A DNA stretch of 64,000 bases, taken from the NCBI GenBank assembly GCA_009667805.1, contig CM019065.1, positions 14,086,952-14,150,951 of the forward strand, in the 5' to 3' direction. A program made the translations under genes and the position numbers. This DNA is from Leptobrachium leishanense (taxonomy: Eukaryota; Chordata; Amphibia; Anura; Megophryidae). Of this stretch, positions 10,101 to 22,397 are shown piece by piece; the first letter of the stretch is position 1, and every line of letters starts with the position of its first letter. The notes beneath the pieces were generated by a model, which saw only the letters and a list, made by a program, of their open reading frames with translations, made no database searches and had not been told where the DNA came from.

Positions 10101-12956
10101 ATATAACCTCCCTATAACCCCTCCTATTACTCCATATAACCTCCCTATAACCCTTCTATTACTCCATATAACCTCCCTATAACCCCTCCTATTACTCCAT
10201 ATAACCCCCTATACCCCTCCTATTACTCCATATATACCTCCCTATAACCCCTCCTATTACTCCATATAACCTCTCCTATAACCCCTCCTATTACTCCATA
10301 TAACCTCCTATAACCCCTCCTATTACTCCATATAACCTCCCTATAACCCCTCCTATTACTCCATATAACCTCCTATAACCCTCCTATTACTCCATATAAC
10401 CTCCCTATAACCCCTCCTATTACTCTATATAACCTCCCTATAACCCTCCTATTACTCCCTATAACCTCCCTATAACCCCTCCTATTACTCCATATAACCC
10501 CTCCTATTACTCCATATAACCTCCCTATAACCCCTCCTATTACTCCATATAACCTCCCTATAACCCCTCCTATTACTCCATATATCCTCCCTATAACCCT
10601 CCTATTACTCCATATAACCTCCCTATAACCCCTCCTATTACTCCATATAACCTCCCTATAACCCCTCCTATTACTCCATATAACATCCCTATAACCCCTC
10701 CTATTACTCCATATAACCTCCATATAACCCCTCCTATTACTCCATATAACCTCCCTATAACCCCTCCTATTACTCATATAACCTCCATATAACCCCTCCT
10801 ATTACTCCATATAACCTCCCTATACCCCTCCTATTACTCTATATAACCTCCCTATAACCCTCCTATTACTCCATATAACCTCCCTATAATCCCTCCTATT
10901 ACTCCATATAACCTCACTATAACCCCTCCTATTATCCATATAACCTCCCTATAACCCCTCCTATTACTCCATATAACCTCCCTATAACCCCTCCTATTAC
11001 TCCATATAACCTCCTTATAACCCCTCCTATTACTCCATATAACTCCCTATTACTCCATATAACCTCCCTATTACTCCATATAACCTCCCTATAACCCCTC
11101 CTATTACTCCATATAACCTCCCTATAACCCTCCTATTACTCCATATAACCTCCCTATAACCCCTCCTATTACTCCATATAACCTCCCTATAACCCCTCCT
11201 ATTACTCCATATAACCTCCCTATAACCCTCCTATTACTCCATATAACCTCCTTATAACCCCTCCTATTACTCCATATAACCTCCCTATTACTCCATATAA
11301 CTCCCTATTACTCCATATAACCTCCCTATAACCCTCCTATTACTCCATATAACCTCCCTATAACCCTCCTATTACTCCATATAACCTCCCTATAAACCCT
11401 CCTATTACCCTATAACCTCCCTATAACAACTATTTCCATAAACCCCCTATAACCCCTCCTATTACTCCATATAACCTCCCTATAACCCCTCCTATTACTC
11501 CATATAACCTCCCTATAACCCCTCCTATTACTCCATATAACCTCCCTATATAACCCCTCCTATTACTCCATATAACCTCCCTATAACCCCTCCTATTACT
11601 CCATATAACCTCCCTATAACCCCTCCTATTACTCCATATAACCTCCTATAACCCTCCTATTACTCCATATAACCTCCCTATAACCCCTCCTATTACTCCA
11701 TATAACCTCCCTATAACCCCTCCTATCTCCCATATAACCTCTTATAACCCCTCCTATTACTCCATATAACCTCCATATAACCCCTCCTATTACTCCATAT
11801 AACCTCCCTATAACCCCTCCTATTACTCTATATAACCTCCCTATAACCCCTCCTATTACTCCATATAACCTACCTATAACCCCTCCTATTACTCCATATA
11901 ACCTCCCTATAATCCCTCCTATTACTCCATATAACCTCACTATAACCCCTCCTATTACTCCATATAACCTCCCTATAACCCTCCTATTACTCTATATAAC
12001 CTCCCTATAACCCCTCCTATTACTCCATATAACCACCTATAACCCTCCTATTACTTCCATATAACCTCCCTATAATCCCTCTATTACTCCATATAACCTC
12101 ACTATAACCCCTCCTATTACTCCATATACCTCCCTATAACCCTCCTATTACTCCATATACCCTCCCTATAACCCCTCCTATTACTCCATATAACCTCCCT
12201 ATAACCCTCCTATTACTCCATATAACCTCCCTATAACCCCTCCTATTACTCCATATAACCTCCCTATAACCCCTCCTATTACTCCATATAACCTCCCTAT
12301 AACCCCTCCTATTACTCCATATAACCTCCCTATAACCCCTCCTATTACTCCATATAACCTCCTTATAACCCCTCCTATTACTCCATATAACCTCCCTATT
12401 ACTCCATATAACCTCCCTATTACTCCATATAACCTCCCTATAACCCTCCTATTACTCATATAACCTCCCTATAACCCTCCTATTACTCCATATAACCTCC
12501 CTATAACCCCTCCTATTACTCCATATAACCTCCCTATAACCCCTCCTATTACTCCATATAACCTCCCTATAACCCCTCCTATTACTCCATATAACCTCCC
12601 TATAACCCCTCCTATTACTCCATATAACCTCCCTATAACCCTCCTATTACTCCATATAACCTCCCTATAACCCCCTATTACTCCATATACCCCTATAACC
12701 CCCTATTACTCCATATAACCTCCCTATAACCCTCCTATTACTCCATATAACCTCCCTATAACCCCTCCTATTACTCCCTATAACCTCCCTATAACCCCTC
12801 CTATTACTCCATATAACCTCCCTATAACCCCTCCTATTACTTCATATAACCTCCCTATAACCCCTCCTATTACTCCATATAACCTCCCTATAACCCCTCC
12901 TATTACTCCATATAACCTCCCTATAACCCCTCCTATTACTCCATATAACCCTCCAA
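7197..12956. repeat. Large minisatellite, unit 33 bp, about 175 copies, almost G-free on plus strand
   Basis: The consensus unit combines CCTCCCTATAACCCCTCCTA with TTACTCCATATAA. Units vary by loss of one C, short deletions and a few substitutions such as ACCGCTCC or ACCTCACT. The plus strand contains almost no G for 5.8 kb. The minus strand has repeated GGAGG, GGGG and GGG runs, which could form G-quadruplexes. The unit length is a multiple of three, which creates false minus-strand frames of an 11-residue repeat (for example VIGRLYGVIGG). The left edge is exactly at the hAT terminus. The right edge dissolves at about 12950. Confidence 0.97.
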
Positions 12957-13338
12957 ATATTCCATGTAACATTAGAAAGGTTCACTTCTCACCTTTGCTG
13001 GTATTTTTTGGGGTGCACACGGTGTTCGCTCTGGGTGTCTCGAGGGGCTCTGTGCACAGAACAGGTTTCACCACATTTTAGAGTGAAAGCTGTGACTCGC
13101 ACAATGCCTGGCCGTGTCGCACCGCTTACGTGAGGAATCCCTGGGTCTGGGTGAGGGGTGACGGCTGTGTGTGAGATATATTATATATATATATATATGT
13201 GAGTGCCATGTGTTCTTGTGTTATATAAACACACCATGTGTGTTTATTCAGTGCAGGTGTGCAGTGTGTATATATAACATGTGAACATTGCAACTATATT
13301 TTATATACTTTTGTGTATATTGTGCATACTGTGTACAC
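12957..13338. other. Spacer with a TA microsatellite
   Basis: No gene is seen. A (TA)n run lies at about 13176-13200, followed by GTGT-rich sequence. Confidence 0.6.
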
Positions 13339-13520
13339 CAGTGTTTCCCAAACCTGTCCTCAGGACCCTCCGCCTCACCAGGTTTGCAGGATATGTGAAG
13401 CACTGCAGAGGTGATAGGATTTGCTGCTGAGTGATTGCAGGAATCAGTCTGCTTTTCCCCAAGGAGATCTGCAAAATCTGGCCTGATTGAGGGTACCGAG
13501 GAGAGGTTTGGGAAACACTG
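13339..13520. mobile_element. hAT-type MITE, 182 bp, with target duplication
   Basis: Perfect 16-base terminal inverted repeats: CAGTGTTTCCCAAACC at 13339 and GGTTTGGGAAACACTG ending at 13520. The flanking octamers GTGTACAC (13331-13338) and CTGTACAC (13521-13528) match at 7 of 8 bases, the hAT target-site length. It has no coding capacity. CAGTG termini are common in hAT MITEs of vertebrates (family knowledge). Confidence 0.9.
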
Positions 13521-13649
13521 CTGTACACAATGTCTGTGTATACTTTGTACATAATTCTATGCATTGTGCACAATATGTGTGTGTTGTCTGTGTATACTGC
13601 GTGTCTGTACACTTTGTGTATTTAGTCTATATATATATATATGTACAGC

Positions 13650-14000
13650 TTGTAAAAAAGACGAGACAGAGGAGATATGATAGAAACATTTAAATACGTA
13701 AAGGGAATCCACAAGGTAGAGGAAGGGAGTATATTTAAACGGAAACAAAGTAGCAAAACAAGAGGACATAGTCTTAGATTAGAGGGGCAAAGGTTTAAAA
13801 GTAACATCAGGAAGCATTATTTTACTGAGAGGGTGGTGGATACATGGAACAGTCTTCCAGTAGAAGTGGTAGAGGCCAAAACAGTAATTGAATTTAAGCA
13901 AGCATGGGATAGGCATAAGGCTATCCTAAACAAAAGATAAATCCAAGTAAAGTATCCATGTAATTGGGCAGACTAGATGGGCCAAAAGGTTCTTAGTGTG
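13650..14000 (+). mobile_element. LINE 3' end (CR1/L2/Rex1-like), 5' truncated
   Basis: A 5'-truncated non-LTR retrotransposon: the end of a reverse-transcriptase protein followed by a short 3' UTR with GGGCAGACTAGATGGGCC near 13965. It begins just after a TA-rich run. 5' truncation is normal for LINE insertion. The tail ends near 14000 without a clear poly(A). Confidence 0.75.
13659..13940 (+). pseudogene. C-terminal end of a LINE reverse-transcriptase protein
   Basis: The open frame reads RRDRGDMIETFKYVKG, then TRGHSLRLEG, and VVDTWNSLPVEVVEA near the end, with a stop after NKR. The RGDMIE-x-(F/Y)K and WNSLP-x-EVV signatures are typical of the C-terminus of CR1/L2/Rex1-clade ORF2 proteins. 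The endonuclease and RT catalytic domains are missing, so it is a dead fragment. The frame remains open over its whole length, which suggests modest age. Confidence 0.8.
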
Positions 14001-14207
14001 TGTTGTTGACTAAGCGCCACACTAACAAGGTGTTGTACTGTGGATCTTAATGATAAGTGCACAATCACACACACCAGCTACACATTTGCACACAGTGCAT
14101 GTAGAGGACACACAAAGTGCACACTCACTGTGCAATCACAGTCAAACACTGTCACACACACACTTACCTTTTACAATCCAAAACGTCTGTGAATACTAAT
14201 CCAAAAA
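14001..14207. other. CA-rich spacer
   Basis: Contains ACACACA-rich sequence. No gene is seen. It leads into the 30-bp array. Confidence 0.5.
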
Positions 14208-17200
14208 ACACACTGCCCCTTTAACTCCTAATACACGGCACCCTGCCCCTTTAACTCCTAATACACTGCACCCTGCCCCTTTAACTCCTAATACACAGCA
14301 CCCTGCCCCTTTAACTCCTAATACACAGCACCCTGCCCCTTTAACTCCTAATACACAGCACACTGCCCCTTTAACTCCTAATACACTGCACCCTGCCCCT
14401 TTAACTCCTAATACACGGCACCCTGCCCCTTTAACTCCTAATACACGGCACCCTGCCCCTTTAACTCCTAATACACGGCACCCTGCCCCTTTAACTCCTA
14501 ATACACAGCACCCTGCCCCTTTAACTCCTAATACACTGCACCCTGCCCTTTAACTCCTAATACACAGCACCCTGCCTCTTTAACTCCTAATACACTGCAC
14601 CCTGCCCCTTTAACTCCTAATACACTGCACCCTGCCCTTTAACTCCTAATACACTGCACCCTGCCCCTTTAACTCCTAATACACAGCACCCTGCCCCTTT
14701 AACTCCTAATACAGAGCACACTGCCCTTTAACTCCTAATACACAGCACCCTGCCCTTTAACTCCTAATACACAGCACCCTGCCCCTTTAACTCCTAATAC
14801 ACAGCACCCTGCCCTTTAACTCCTAATACAGAGCACACTGCCCCTTTAACTCCTAATACACAGCACCCTGCCCCTTTAACTCCTAATACACAGCACCCTG
14901 CCCCTTTAACTCCTAATACACCAGCACCCTGCCCCTTTAACTCCTAATACACAGCACACTGCCCCTTTAACTCCTAATACACAGCACCCTGCCCCTTTAA
15001 CTCCTAATACACACACCCTGCCCCTTTAACTCCTAATACAACGGCACCCTGCCCCTTTAACTCCTAATACACAGCACCTGCCCCTTTAACTCCTAATACA
15101 CAGCACCCTGCCCTTTAACTCCTAATACACAGCACCCTGCCCCTTTAACTCCTAATACACAGCACACTGTCCTTTAACTCCTAAATTACAAGCACCCCCT
15201 TATAACTCCTAATACACAGCACCCTGCCCCTTTAACTCCTAATACACAGCACCCCCTGCCCCTTTAACTCCTAATACACAGCACACTGCCCCTTTAACTC
15301 CTAATACACAGCACCCTGCCCCTTTAACTCCTAATACACAGCACCCTGCCCCTTTAACTCCTAATACACGGCACCCTGCCCCTTTAACTCCTAATACACA
15401 GCACCCTGCCCCTTAACTCCTAATACACAGCACCCTGCCCCTTATATATAACAGCACCTGCCCCTTTAACTCCTAATACACAGCACCCTGCCCCTTTAAC
15501 TCCTAATACACAGCACCCTGCCCTTTAACTCCTAATACACTGCACCCTGCCCCTTTAACTCCTAATACACAGCACCCTGTCCCTTTAACTCCTAATACAC
15601 AGCACCCTGCCCCTTTAACTCCTAATACACAGCACCCTGCCCCTTTAACTCCTAATACACAGCACCCTGCCCCTTTAACTCCTAATACACAGCACGGCAC
15701 CCTGCCCCTTTAACTCCTAATACACTGCACCCTGCCTCTTTAACTCCTAATACACAGCACCCTGCCCCTTTAAGTCCTAATATACACAGCCCTGCCCTTT
15801 AACTCCTAATAACACAGCACCCTGCCCCTTAAGTCCTAATACACAGCACACTGCCTCTTTAACTCCTAATACACAGCACCCTGCCCCTTTAACTCCTAAT
15901 ACACAGCACCCTGCCCCTTTAACTCCTAATACACAGCACCCTGCCCCTTAACTCCTAATACACAGCACCCTGCCCCTTTAACTCCTAATACACTGCACCC
16001 TGCCCTTTAACTCCTAATACACAGCACCCTGCCCTTTAACTCCTAATACACTGCACCCTGTCCCTTTAACTCCTAATACACAGCACCCTGCCCCCTTTAA
16101 CTCCTAATACACGGCACCCTGCCCCTTTAACTCCTAATACACAGCACCCTGCCCCTTTAACTCCTAATACACAGCACCCTGCCCTTTAACTCCTAATACA
16201 CGGCCCTGCCCTTTAACTCCTATACACAGCCACCCGCCCCTTTACTCCTAATAACAGCACACTGTCCCTTTAACTCCTAATACACAGCACCCTGCCCCTT
16301 TAACTCCTAATACACAGCACCCTGCCCCTTTAACTCCTAATACACAGCACCCTGCCCCTTTAACTCCTAATACACAGCACCCTGCCTCTTAACTCCTATA
16401 CACGGCACCCTGCCCCTTTAACTCCTAATACACGGCACCCTGCCCCTTTAACTCCTAATACACAGCACACTGCCCCTTTAACTCCTAATACACAGCACCC
16501 TGCCCTTTAACTCCTAATACACAGCACCCTGCCCCTTTAACTCCTAATACACAGCACCCTGCCCCTTTAACTCCTAATACACAGCACTCTGCCCTTTAAC
16601 TCCTAATACACAGCACACTGCCCCTTTTACTCCTAATACACAGCACCCTGCCCTTTAACTCCTAATACACAGCACCCTGCCCCTTTAACTCCTAATACAC
16701 AGCACCCTGCCCTTTAACTCCTAATACACAGCACCCTGCCCCTTTTACTCCTAATACACAGCACCCTGCCCTTTAACTCCTAATACACAGCACCTGCCCC
16801 TTTTACTCCTAATACACAGCACCCTGCCCCTTTAACTCCTAATACACAGCCCTGCCCCTTTAACTCCTAATACACAGCACCCTGCCCCTTTAACTCCTAA
16901 TACACTGCACCCTGCCCCTTTAACTCCTAATACACAGCACCCTGCCCCTTTAACTCCTAATACACAGCACCCTGCCCCTTTAACTCCTAATACACAGCAC
17001 CCTGCCCCTTTTACTCCTAATACACAGCACCCTGCCCCTTTAACTCCTAATACACTGCACCCTGCCCCTTTAACTCCTAATACACAGCACCCTGCCCCTT
17101 TAACTCCTAATACACAGCACCCTGCCCCTTTAACTCCTAATACACAGCACCCTGCCCCTTTAACTCCTAATACACAGCACCCTGCCCCTTTAACTCCTAA

Positions 17201-20130
17201 TACACGGCACCCTGCCCCTTTAACTCCTAATACACGGCACCCTGCCCCTTTAACTCCTAATACACGGCACACTGCCTTTAACTCCTAATACACAGCACCC
17301 TGCCCCTTTAACTCCTAATACACAGCACCTGCCCCTTTTACTCCTAATACACACAGCACCCTGCCCCTTTAACTCCTAATACACTGCACACCCTGCCCCT
17401 TTAACTGCTATACACAGCACCCTGCCCCTTTAACTCCTAATACACGGCACCCTGCCCCTTTAACTCCTAATACACAGCACCTGCCCCTTTAACTCCTAAT
17501 ACACAGCACCCTGCCCCTTTAACTCCTAATACACAGCACCCTGTCCCTTTAACTCCTAATACACAGCACCCTGCCCCTTTAACTCCTAATACACGGCACC
17601 CTGCCCCTTTAACTCCTAATACACAGCACCCTGTCCCTTTAACTCCTAATACACAGCACCCTGCCCCTTTAACTCCTAATACACAGCACCCTGCCCCTTT
17701 AACTCCTAATACACAGCACCCTGCCCTTTAACTCCTAATACACAGCACAGCCACTGCCCCTTTAACTCCTAATACACTGCACCCTGCCTCTTTAACTCCT
17801 AATACACAGCACCTGCTGCCCTTTAAGTCCTAATACACAGCACCCTGCCCCTTTAACTCCTAATCACAGCACCTGCCCCTTTAAGTCCTAATACACAGCA
17901 CACTGCCTCTTTAACTCCTAATACACAGCACCCTGCCCCTTTAACTCCTAATACACAGCACCCTGCCCCTTTAACTCCTAATACACAGCACCCTGCCCCT
18001 TTAACTCCTAATACACAGCACCCTGCCCCTTTAACTCCTAATACACTGCACCCTGCCCCTTTAACTCCTAATACACAGCACCCTGCCCCTTTAACTCCTA
18101 ATACACTGCACCCTGTCCCTTTAACTCCTAATACACAGCACCCTGCCCCTTTAACTCCTAATACACGGCACCCTGCCCCTTTAACTCCTAATACACAGCA
18201 CCCTGCCCCTTTAACTCCTAATACACAGCACCCTGCCCCTTTAACTCCTAATACACAGCACCCTGCCCCTTTAACTCCTAATACAGCACACTGTCCCTTT
18301 AACTCCTAATACACGGCACCTGCCCCTTTAACTCCTAATACACAGCACCCTGCCCCTTTAACTCCTAATACACGGCACCCTGCCCCTTTAACTCCTAATA
18401 CACAGCACCCCTGCCCCTTTAACTCCTAATACACAGCACACTGCCCCTTTAACTCCTAATACACAGCACCCTGCCCCTTTAACTCCTAATACACAGCACC
18501 CTGCCCCTTTAACTCCTAATACACAGCACCCTGCCCCTTTAACTCCTAATACACAGCACCCTGCCCCTTTAACTCCTAATACACGGCACCCTGCCCCTTT
18601 AACTCCTAATACACGGCACCCTGCCCCTTTAACTCCTAATACACAGCACACTGCCCCTTTAACTCCTAATACACAGCACCCTGCCCCTTTAACTCCTAAT
18701 ACACAGCACCCTGCCCCTTTAACTCCTAATACACAGCACCCTGCCCCTTTAACTCCTAATACACAGCACCCTGCCCCTTTAACTCCTAATACACAGCACA
18801 CTGCCCCTTTTACTCCTAATACACAGCACCCTGCCCCTTTAACTCCTAATACACAGCACCCTGCCCCTTTAACTCCTAATACACAGCACCCTGCCCCTTT
18901 AACTCCTAATACACAGCACCCTGCCCCTTTTACTCCTAATACACAGCACCCTGCCCCTTTAACTCCTAATACACAGCACCCTGCCTTTTAACTCCTAATA
19001 CACAGCACCCTGCCCCTTTAACTCCTAATACACAGCACCCTGCCCCTTTAACTCCTATACACAGCACCCTGCCCCTTTAACTCCTAATACACTGCACCCT
19101 GCCCCTTTAACTCCTAATACACAGCACCCTGCCCCTTTAACTCCTAATACACAGCACCCTGCCCCTTTAACTCCTAATACACAGCACCCTGCCCCTTTTA
19201 CTCCTAATACACAGCACCCTGCCCCTTTAACTCCTAATACACACTGCACCCTGCCCCTTTAACTCCTAATACACAGCACCCTGCCCCTTTAACTCCTAAT
19301 ACACAGCCCCTGCCCTTTAACTCCTAATACACAGCACCCTGCCCCTTTAACTCCTAATACACAGCACCCTGCCCCTTTAACTGCCTAATACACGGCACCC
19401 TGCCCCTTTAACTCCTAATACACGGCACCCTGCCCCTTTAACTCCTAATACACGGCACACTGCCCCTTAACTCCTAATACACAGCACCCTGCCCCTTTAA
19501 CTCCTAATACACAGCACACTGCCCCTTTTACTCCTAATACACAGCACCCTGCCCCTTTAACTCCTAATACACTGCACCCTGCCCCTTTAACTGCTAATAC
19601 ACAGCACCCTGCCCCTTTAACTCCTAATACACGGCACCCTGCCCCTTTAACTCCTAATACACAGCACCCTGCCCCTTTAACTCCTAATACACAGCACCCT
19701 GCCCTTTAACTCCTAATACACAGCACCTGTCCCTTTAACTCCTAATACACAGCACCCTGCCCCTTTAACTCCTAATACACGGCACCCTGCCCCTTTAACT
19801 CCTAATACACAGCACCCTGCCCCTTTTACTCCTAATACACAGCACCCTGTCCCTTTAACTCCTAATACACAGCACCCTGCCCCTTTAACTCCTAATACAC
19901 AGCACCCTGCCCCTTTAACTCCTAATACACAGCACCCTGCCCCTTTAACTCCTAATACACGGCACCCTGCCCCTTTAACTCCTAATACACAGCACCCTGC
20001 CCCTTTAACTCCTAATACACAGCACCCTGCCCCTTTAACTCCTAATACACAGCACCCTGCCCCTTTAACTCCTAATACACAGCACCCTGCCCCTTTAACT
20101 CCTAATACACAGCACACTGCCCCTTTAACT
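14208..20130. repeat. Large minisatellite, unit 30 bp, about 195 copies
   Basis: The consensus unit is CTCCTAATACACAGCACCCT followed by GCCCCTTTAA. The main variable site is ACACAG/ACACGG/ACACTG. Minor variants include CACACTGCC, CTGTCCC, TGCCTC and TTTTACTCC. The middle (roughly 15000-18300) has more indels than the right part (18400-20110), which is very uniform. The unit is a multiple of three and yields false minus-strand frames of GCCVLGVKGA repeats. A block of variants recurs at about 15710-16280 and 17760-18300 (see findings). Confidence 0.97.
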
Positions 20131-20270
20131 TAATACATACACAGGGACACATACCTTTTGTACCCTCCTAATACACAGTCACTGGGACCGGTACGTCTCG
20201 CCGTCTCCTAATACACAGTCACTGGGACCGGTACCTCTCGCCGTCTCCTAATACACAGTCAGGGCTCTTC
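20131..20270. repeat. Diverged flanking repeats related to the 30-bp array
   Basis: Three copies of a longer unit, each with CTCCTAATACACAG followed by TCACTGGGACCGGTAC in the two complete ones. The shared CTCCTAATACACAG core with the neighbouring 30-bp satellite suggests a common origin, possibly the seed sequence for the array. Confidence 0.75.
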
Positions 20271-20849
20271 TGTGCAGCGAGCTGGTGGCCCCAGTTCTTT
20301 TGCTTACTGAGGCTTTTTCTTTTCTATTCAAAGTACAAAGTATTGAATGGTGTAAGGCGATCCCTTGTGTTTGTCTGATTATCCCTTTATCTTATAGACA
20401 GGACCCTGTGTGTACAGACCCCTCTCTGTATTGTGCAGGGGGGGGTGATTTATCTGTATTTACCAATCCCTGGCTCCTGGCGCGGCTCCAGCTCCGTCCT
20501 CTCATAGGAATGTGCTCCAGACCCTGAAATATTTCATATAAAGGCTCTATTCGCTAAACAGCGACAAAGTCTGACCCGGAGGGTTTCAGCTTGAAAAAAA
20601 AAATCTCTCATTTTACAGAATTTTAGATTTATTTCCCCAATTTCTGATGAACCTTATTTTGTTTTATTATTGATTTCACAGTTTGAGTTTTACGCTTTGG
20701 GAATCTGACACGAGAAATAAAGTATAAATCCACCGTCACCGGCGTCATGACAGCAGCCATCGCAGCTGTAGGATTAAAATGACACAATATCGGCTTATTT
20801 TACACCTCACGTTTCTGTTTCTATGTTGGTTTTAATTTTGTCTCGTTCC
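20271..20849. other. Non-repetitive spacer
   Basis: No convincing gene. The plus-strand frame at 20285-20527 has no recognisable domain. A G run lies at 20441-20447. Confidence 0.4.
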
Positions 20850-20912
20850 CACTGGTTATTGTACAGCGCTGCGGAAACTGTTGGTGCCAAATAAGTGATG
20901 GTAATAATAGCA
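20850..20912 (+). mobile_element. L2-like LINE tail fragment
   Basis: Contains TTGTACAGCGCTGCGGAAAC, then TTGGTGCCAAATAAGTGATG and AATAAT. This matches the 3' tail of the better preserved L2 copy at 57662-58020 (reverse strand there), where the same words precede an ATA/AAT tail. Confidence 0.65.
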
Positions 20913-20934
20913 ATATTCACTAAGCACCATTATT

Positions 20935-21140
20935 TGAGTGTGAAAAATGCCACCCCGCAGCATGTATAATCCATACGCTGCAGCTAAGAAATCAGAAAAG
21001 GAATCCCAGGTGACCTACCTTGATTTCCTTCCTGCAGCATATGAATGATACATGTTGCAGGGCAGCACTTTTCCCTGTGCTCCCCTTCTGCATGAAATAG
21101 CAATATGTGTCCAGGAAAACATGGCCGACCTGGCAATCCT
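20935..21140. mobile_element. Long-hairpin hAT MITE (family A), copy 1
   Basis: Nearly palindromic: the left arm (CCGCAGCATGTATAATCCAT, then AATCCCAGGTGACC) pairs with the right arm (TTTCCTTCCTGCAGCATATG, then ACATGTTGCAGGGCAGCAC). It ends ACATGGCCGACCTGGCAATC. Further copies lie at 26455, 58229, 60313 and 62268. The left terminus is eroded. The hAT assignment comes from the copy at 60313, which keeps both ends and an 8-bp duplication. Confidence 0.75.
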
Positions 21141-21162
21141 ACTAAGGATCATCGGCGATATA

Positions 21163-21343
21163 CAGGGTATTCAGAGAGAGGTGAAAAGCAGGAGAATTGC
21201 CAGGAGAAGAGAACAATCTAGACCAAATAGCCGATTTATAACGTGAGATAAATGGGCGAATTTTTCTGGTTTGGCTATTTTGACCTCGAATTTTCGCTTC
21301 TCCAGTCATTCTCCTGCTTTTCACCGCTCTCTGAATAACCCTG
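21163..21343. mobile_element. Hairpin MITE (family B), copy 1
   Basis: Starts CAGGGTATTCAGAGAGAGGT and ends CTCTCTGAATAACCCTG. The arms contain GCAGGAGAAT and ATTCTCCTGC. Copies at 36026-36206 and 50600-50783 have the same ends. The left flank is ATA; the right flank (TTG) does not match. No coding capacity. Confidence 0.8.
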
Positions 21344-21380
21344 TTGGTTTCAAAACATAAGGTTGCTGTCACCTGTTTAA

Positions 21381-21638
21381 CCAATTAAGGACGGGCGGCT
21401 GTCACCCATCGGGCAGGGGTTAATGTCGACAAGTCGTACAGGTACGCCTCGCCGACAGGTGCCGTTGCGAGCTGCTGATTTCGTAGCCGATGCGTTATGC
21501 GTGTCGTTGGCTGCAGGGGTCTGAGTTCAGGCCGTCTCTCTGCATCCAACGGCACACGCCGGCTGCCGGGAGGGACCTGCGGCTTCAAAGCCCTCATGCC
21601 ACGCGGACGGCATATCACGTTCCAGTGGCGTCAAAGGG
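21381..21638. mobile_element. GC-rich piggyBac-like MITE candidate flanked by TTAA
   Basis: TTAA at 21377-21380 is followed by CCAATTAAGGACGGGCGGCT. The right end reads GGCGTCAAAGGG followed by TTAA at 21639-21642. A TTAA target with CC.../...GGG ends is typical of piggyBac-like (and some Kolobok) elements. The interior is rich in CpG. The termini are only partly inverted, so the superfamily is an inference. Confidence 0.5.
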
Positions 21639-21851
21639 TTAACGGCATGATGATGTATTATACCGTCACTAAATGATTGGGATTTCTTCATTTTACTCCT
21701 AATAATTAGTGATTTTTGCACATGACGACGAATGAGTCAATAAAACGAAAAAGCCGATTTATAACCCCTAACTTTTGGATCATGATGTTTCCTTGTCGCG
21801 GTATAACTCATAGAAAACACCTGTAATCCAGCCCGTACAAACAAAACTTTA

Positions 21852-22144
21852 CCTCTTTCACGCCCGGCAGGTGGTGCCGGCGGGAGGCCTTTAACGCCAG
21901 CTGGGTCGTACTAGTACGCCCCTCTAGCCGGCTGCTGCGGCGGGCCCCTCCTTTGGCCCGTCCACACAGCGGACGTACGTTGAGCGTCATTGAATGCTGG
22001 GGAACGGCTTGAACCAGGCCAACCAGCAGCAGCGAGTGGCGCGCAGTGTGCGCTAGCTAGTGGGCGGGGCATACTATGCCGCCCTGCGACTTCATGGTCC
22101 ACCGGCCGAAAGGGCGGCATAGTACACCCTGCGGCGAGAAAGGG
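21852..22144. mobile_element. Second GC-rich TTAA-type MITE candidate
   Basis: Begins CCTCTTTCACGCCCGGCAGG after TTTA (21848-21851) and ends GGCGAGAAAGGG before TTAA (22145-22148). CCTCTTTCACGCC and the reverse complement of the end, CCCTTTCTCGCC, match closely. The interior is CpG-rich (GCGCGCAGTGTGCGC). It is about 210 bases from the similar candidate at 21381. Confidence 0.55.
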
Positions 22145-22397
22145 TTAACTGAGCAAAGAAAAATAACCTCCGAAGTTGCCACCGAATTGTAGCGTTCAGT
22201 GTTATTTCGTGGCAGTTCATCTGTTCACTTAGCTGGCAATTCACAAAAAATACTGGCGAATTGATGCCGAAATACGGTACATTTCGCTGCAGATCGGCAG
22301 TCTTTGGCGTCTGCAAAAATGTCCCATAGCGAAGTAATGGTTAATCTATTCCGTGAAAGCCAATCTGCACCGAAATGTGGGTGAAATGCTCAGATTT

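Noticed and set aside
7197..12956. Minus-strand frames encoding VIGRLYGVIGG / REVIWSNRRGY repeats
   Set aside because: A 33-bp unit keeps one frame open by arithmetic. Frames are broken wherever a unit has an indel, with no start context, splice sites or family match.
7197..12956. Telomeric or interstitial telomere repeat
   Set aside because: The C-rich strand resembles CCCTAA loosely (CCCTATAACCCC), but the unit is 33 bp and no TTAGGG array is present.
14208..20130. Minus-strand Cys/Gly-rich frames (CCVLGVKGAG repeats)
   Set aside because: Product of the 30-bp unit. Several separate frames begin and end at indels, and there is no selection signal.
7197..20130. A CRISPR array (about 30-bp regular repeats)
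   Set aside because: Units are directly adjacent, with no unique spacers, and the context is eukaryotic with LINEs and hAT elements.
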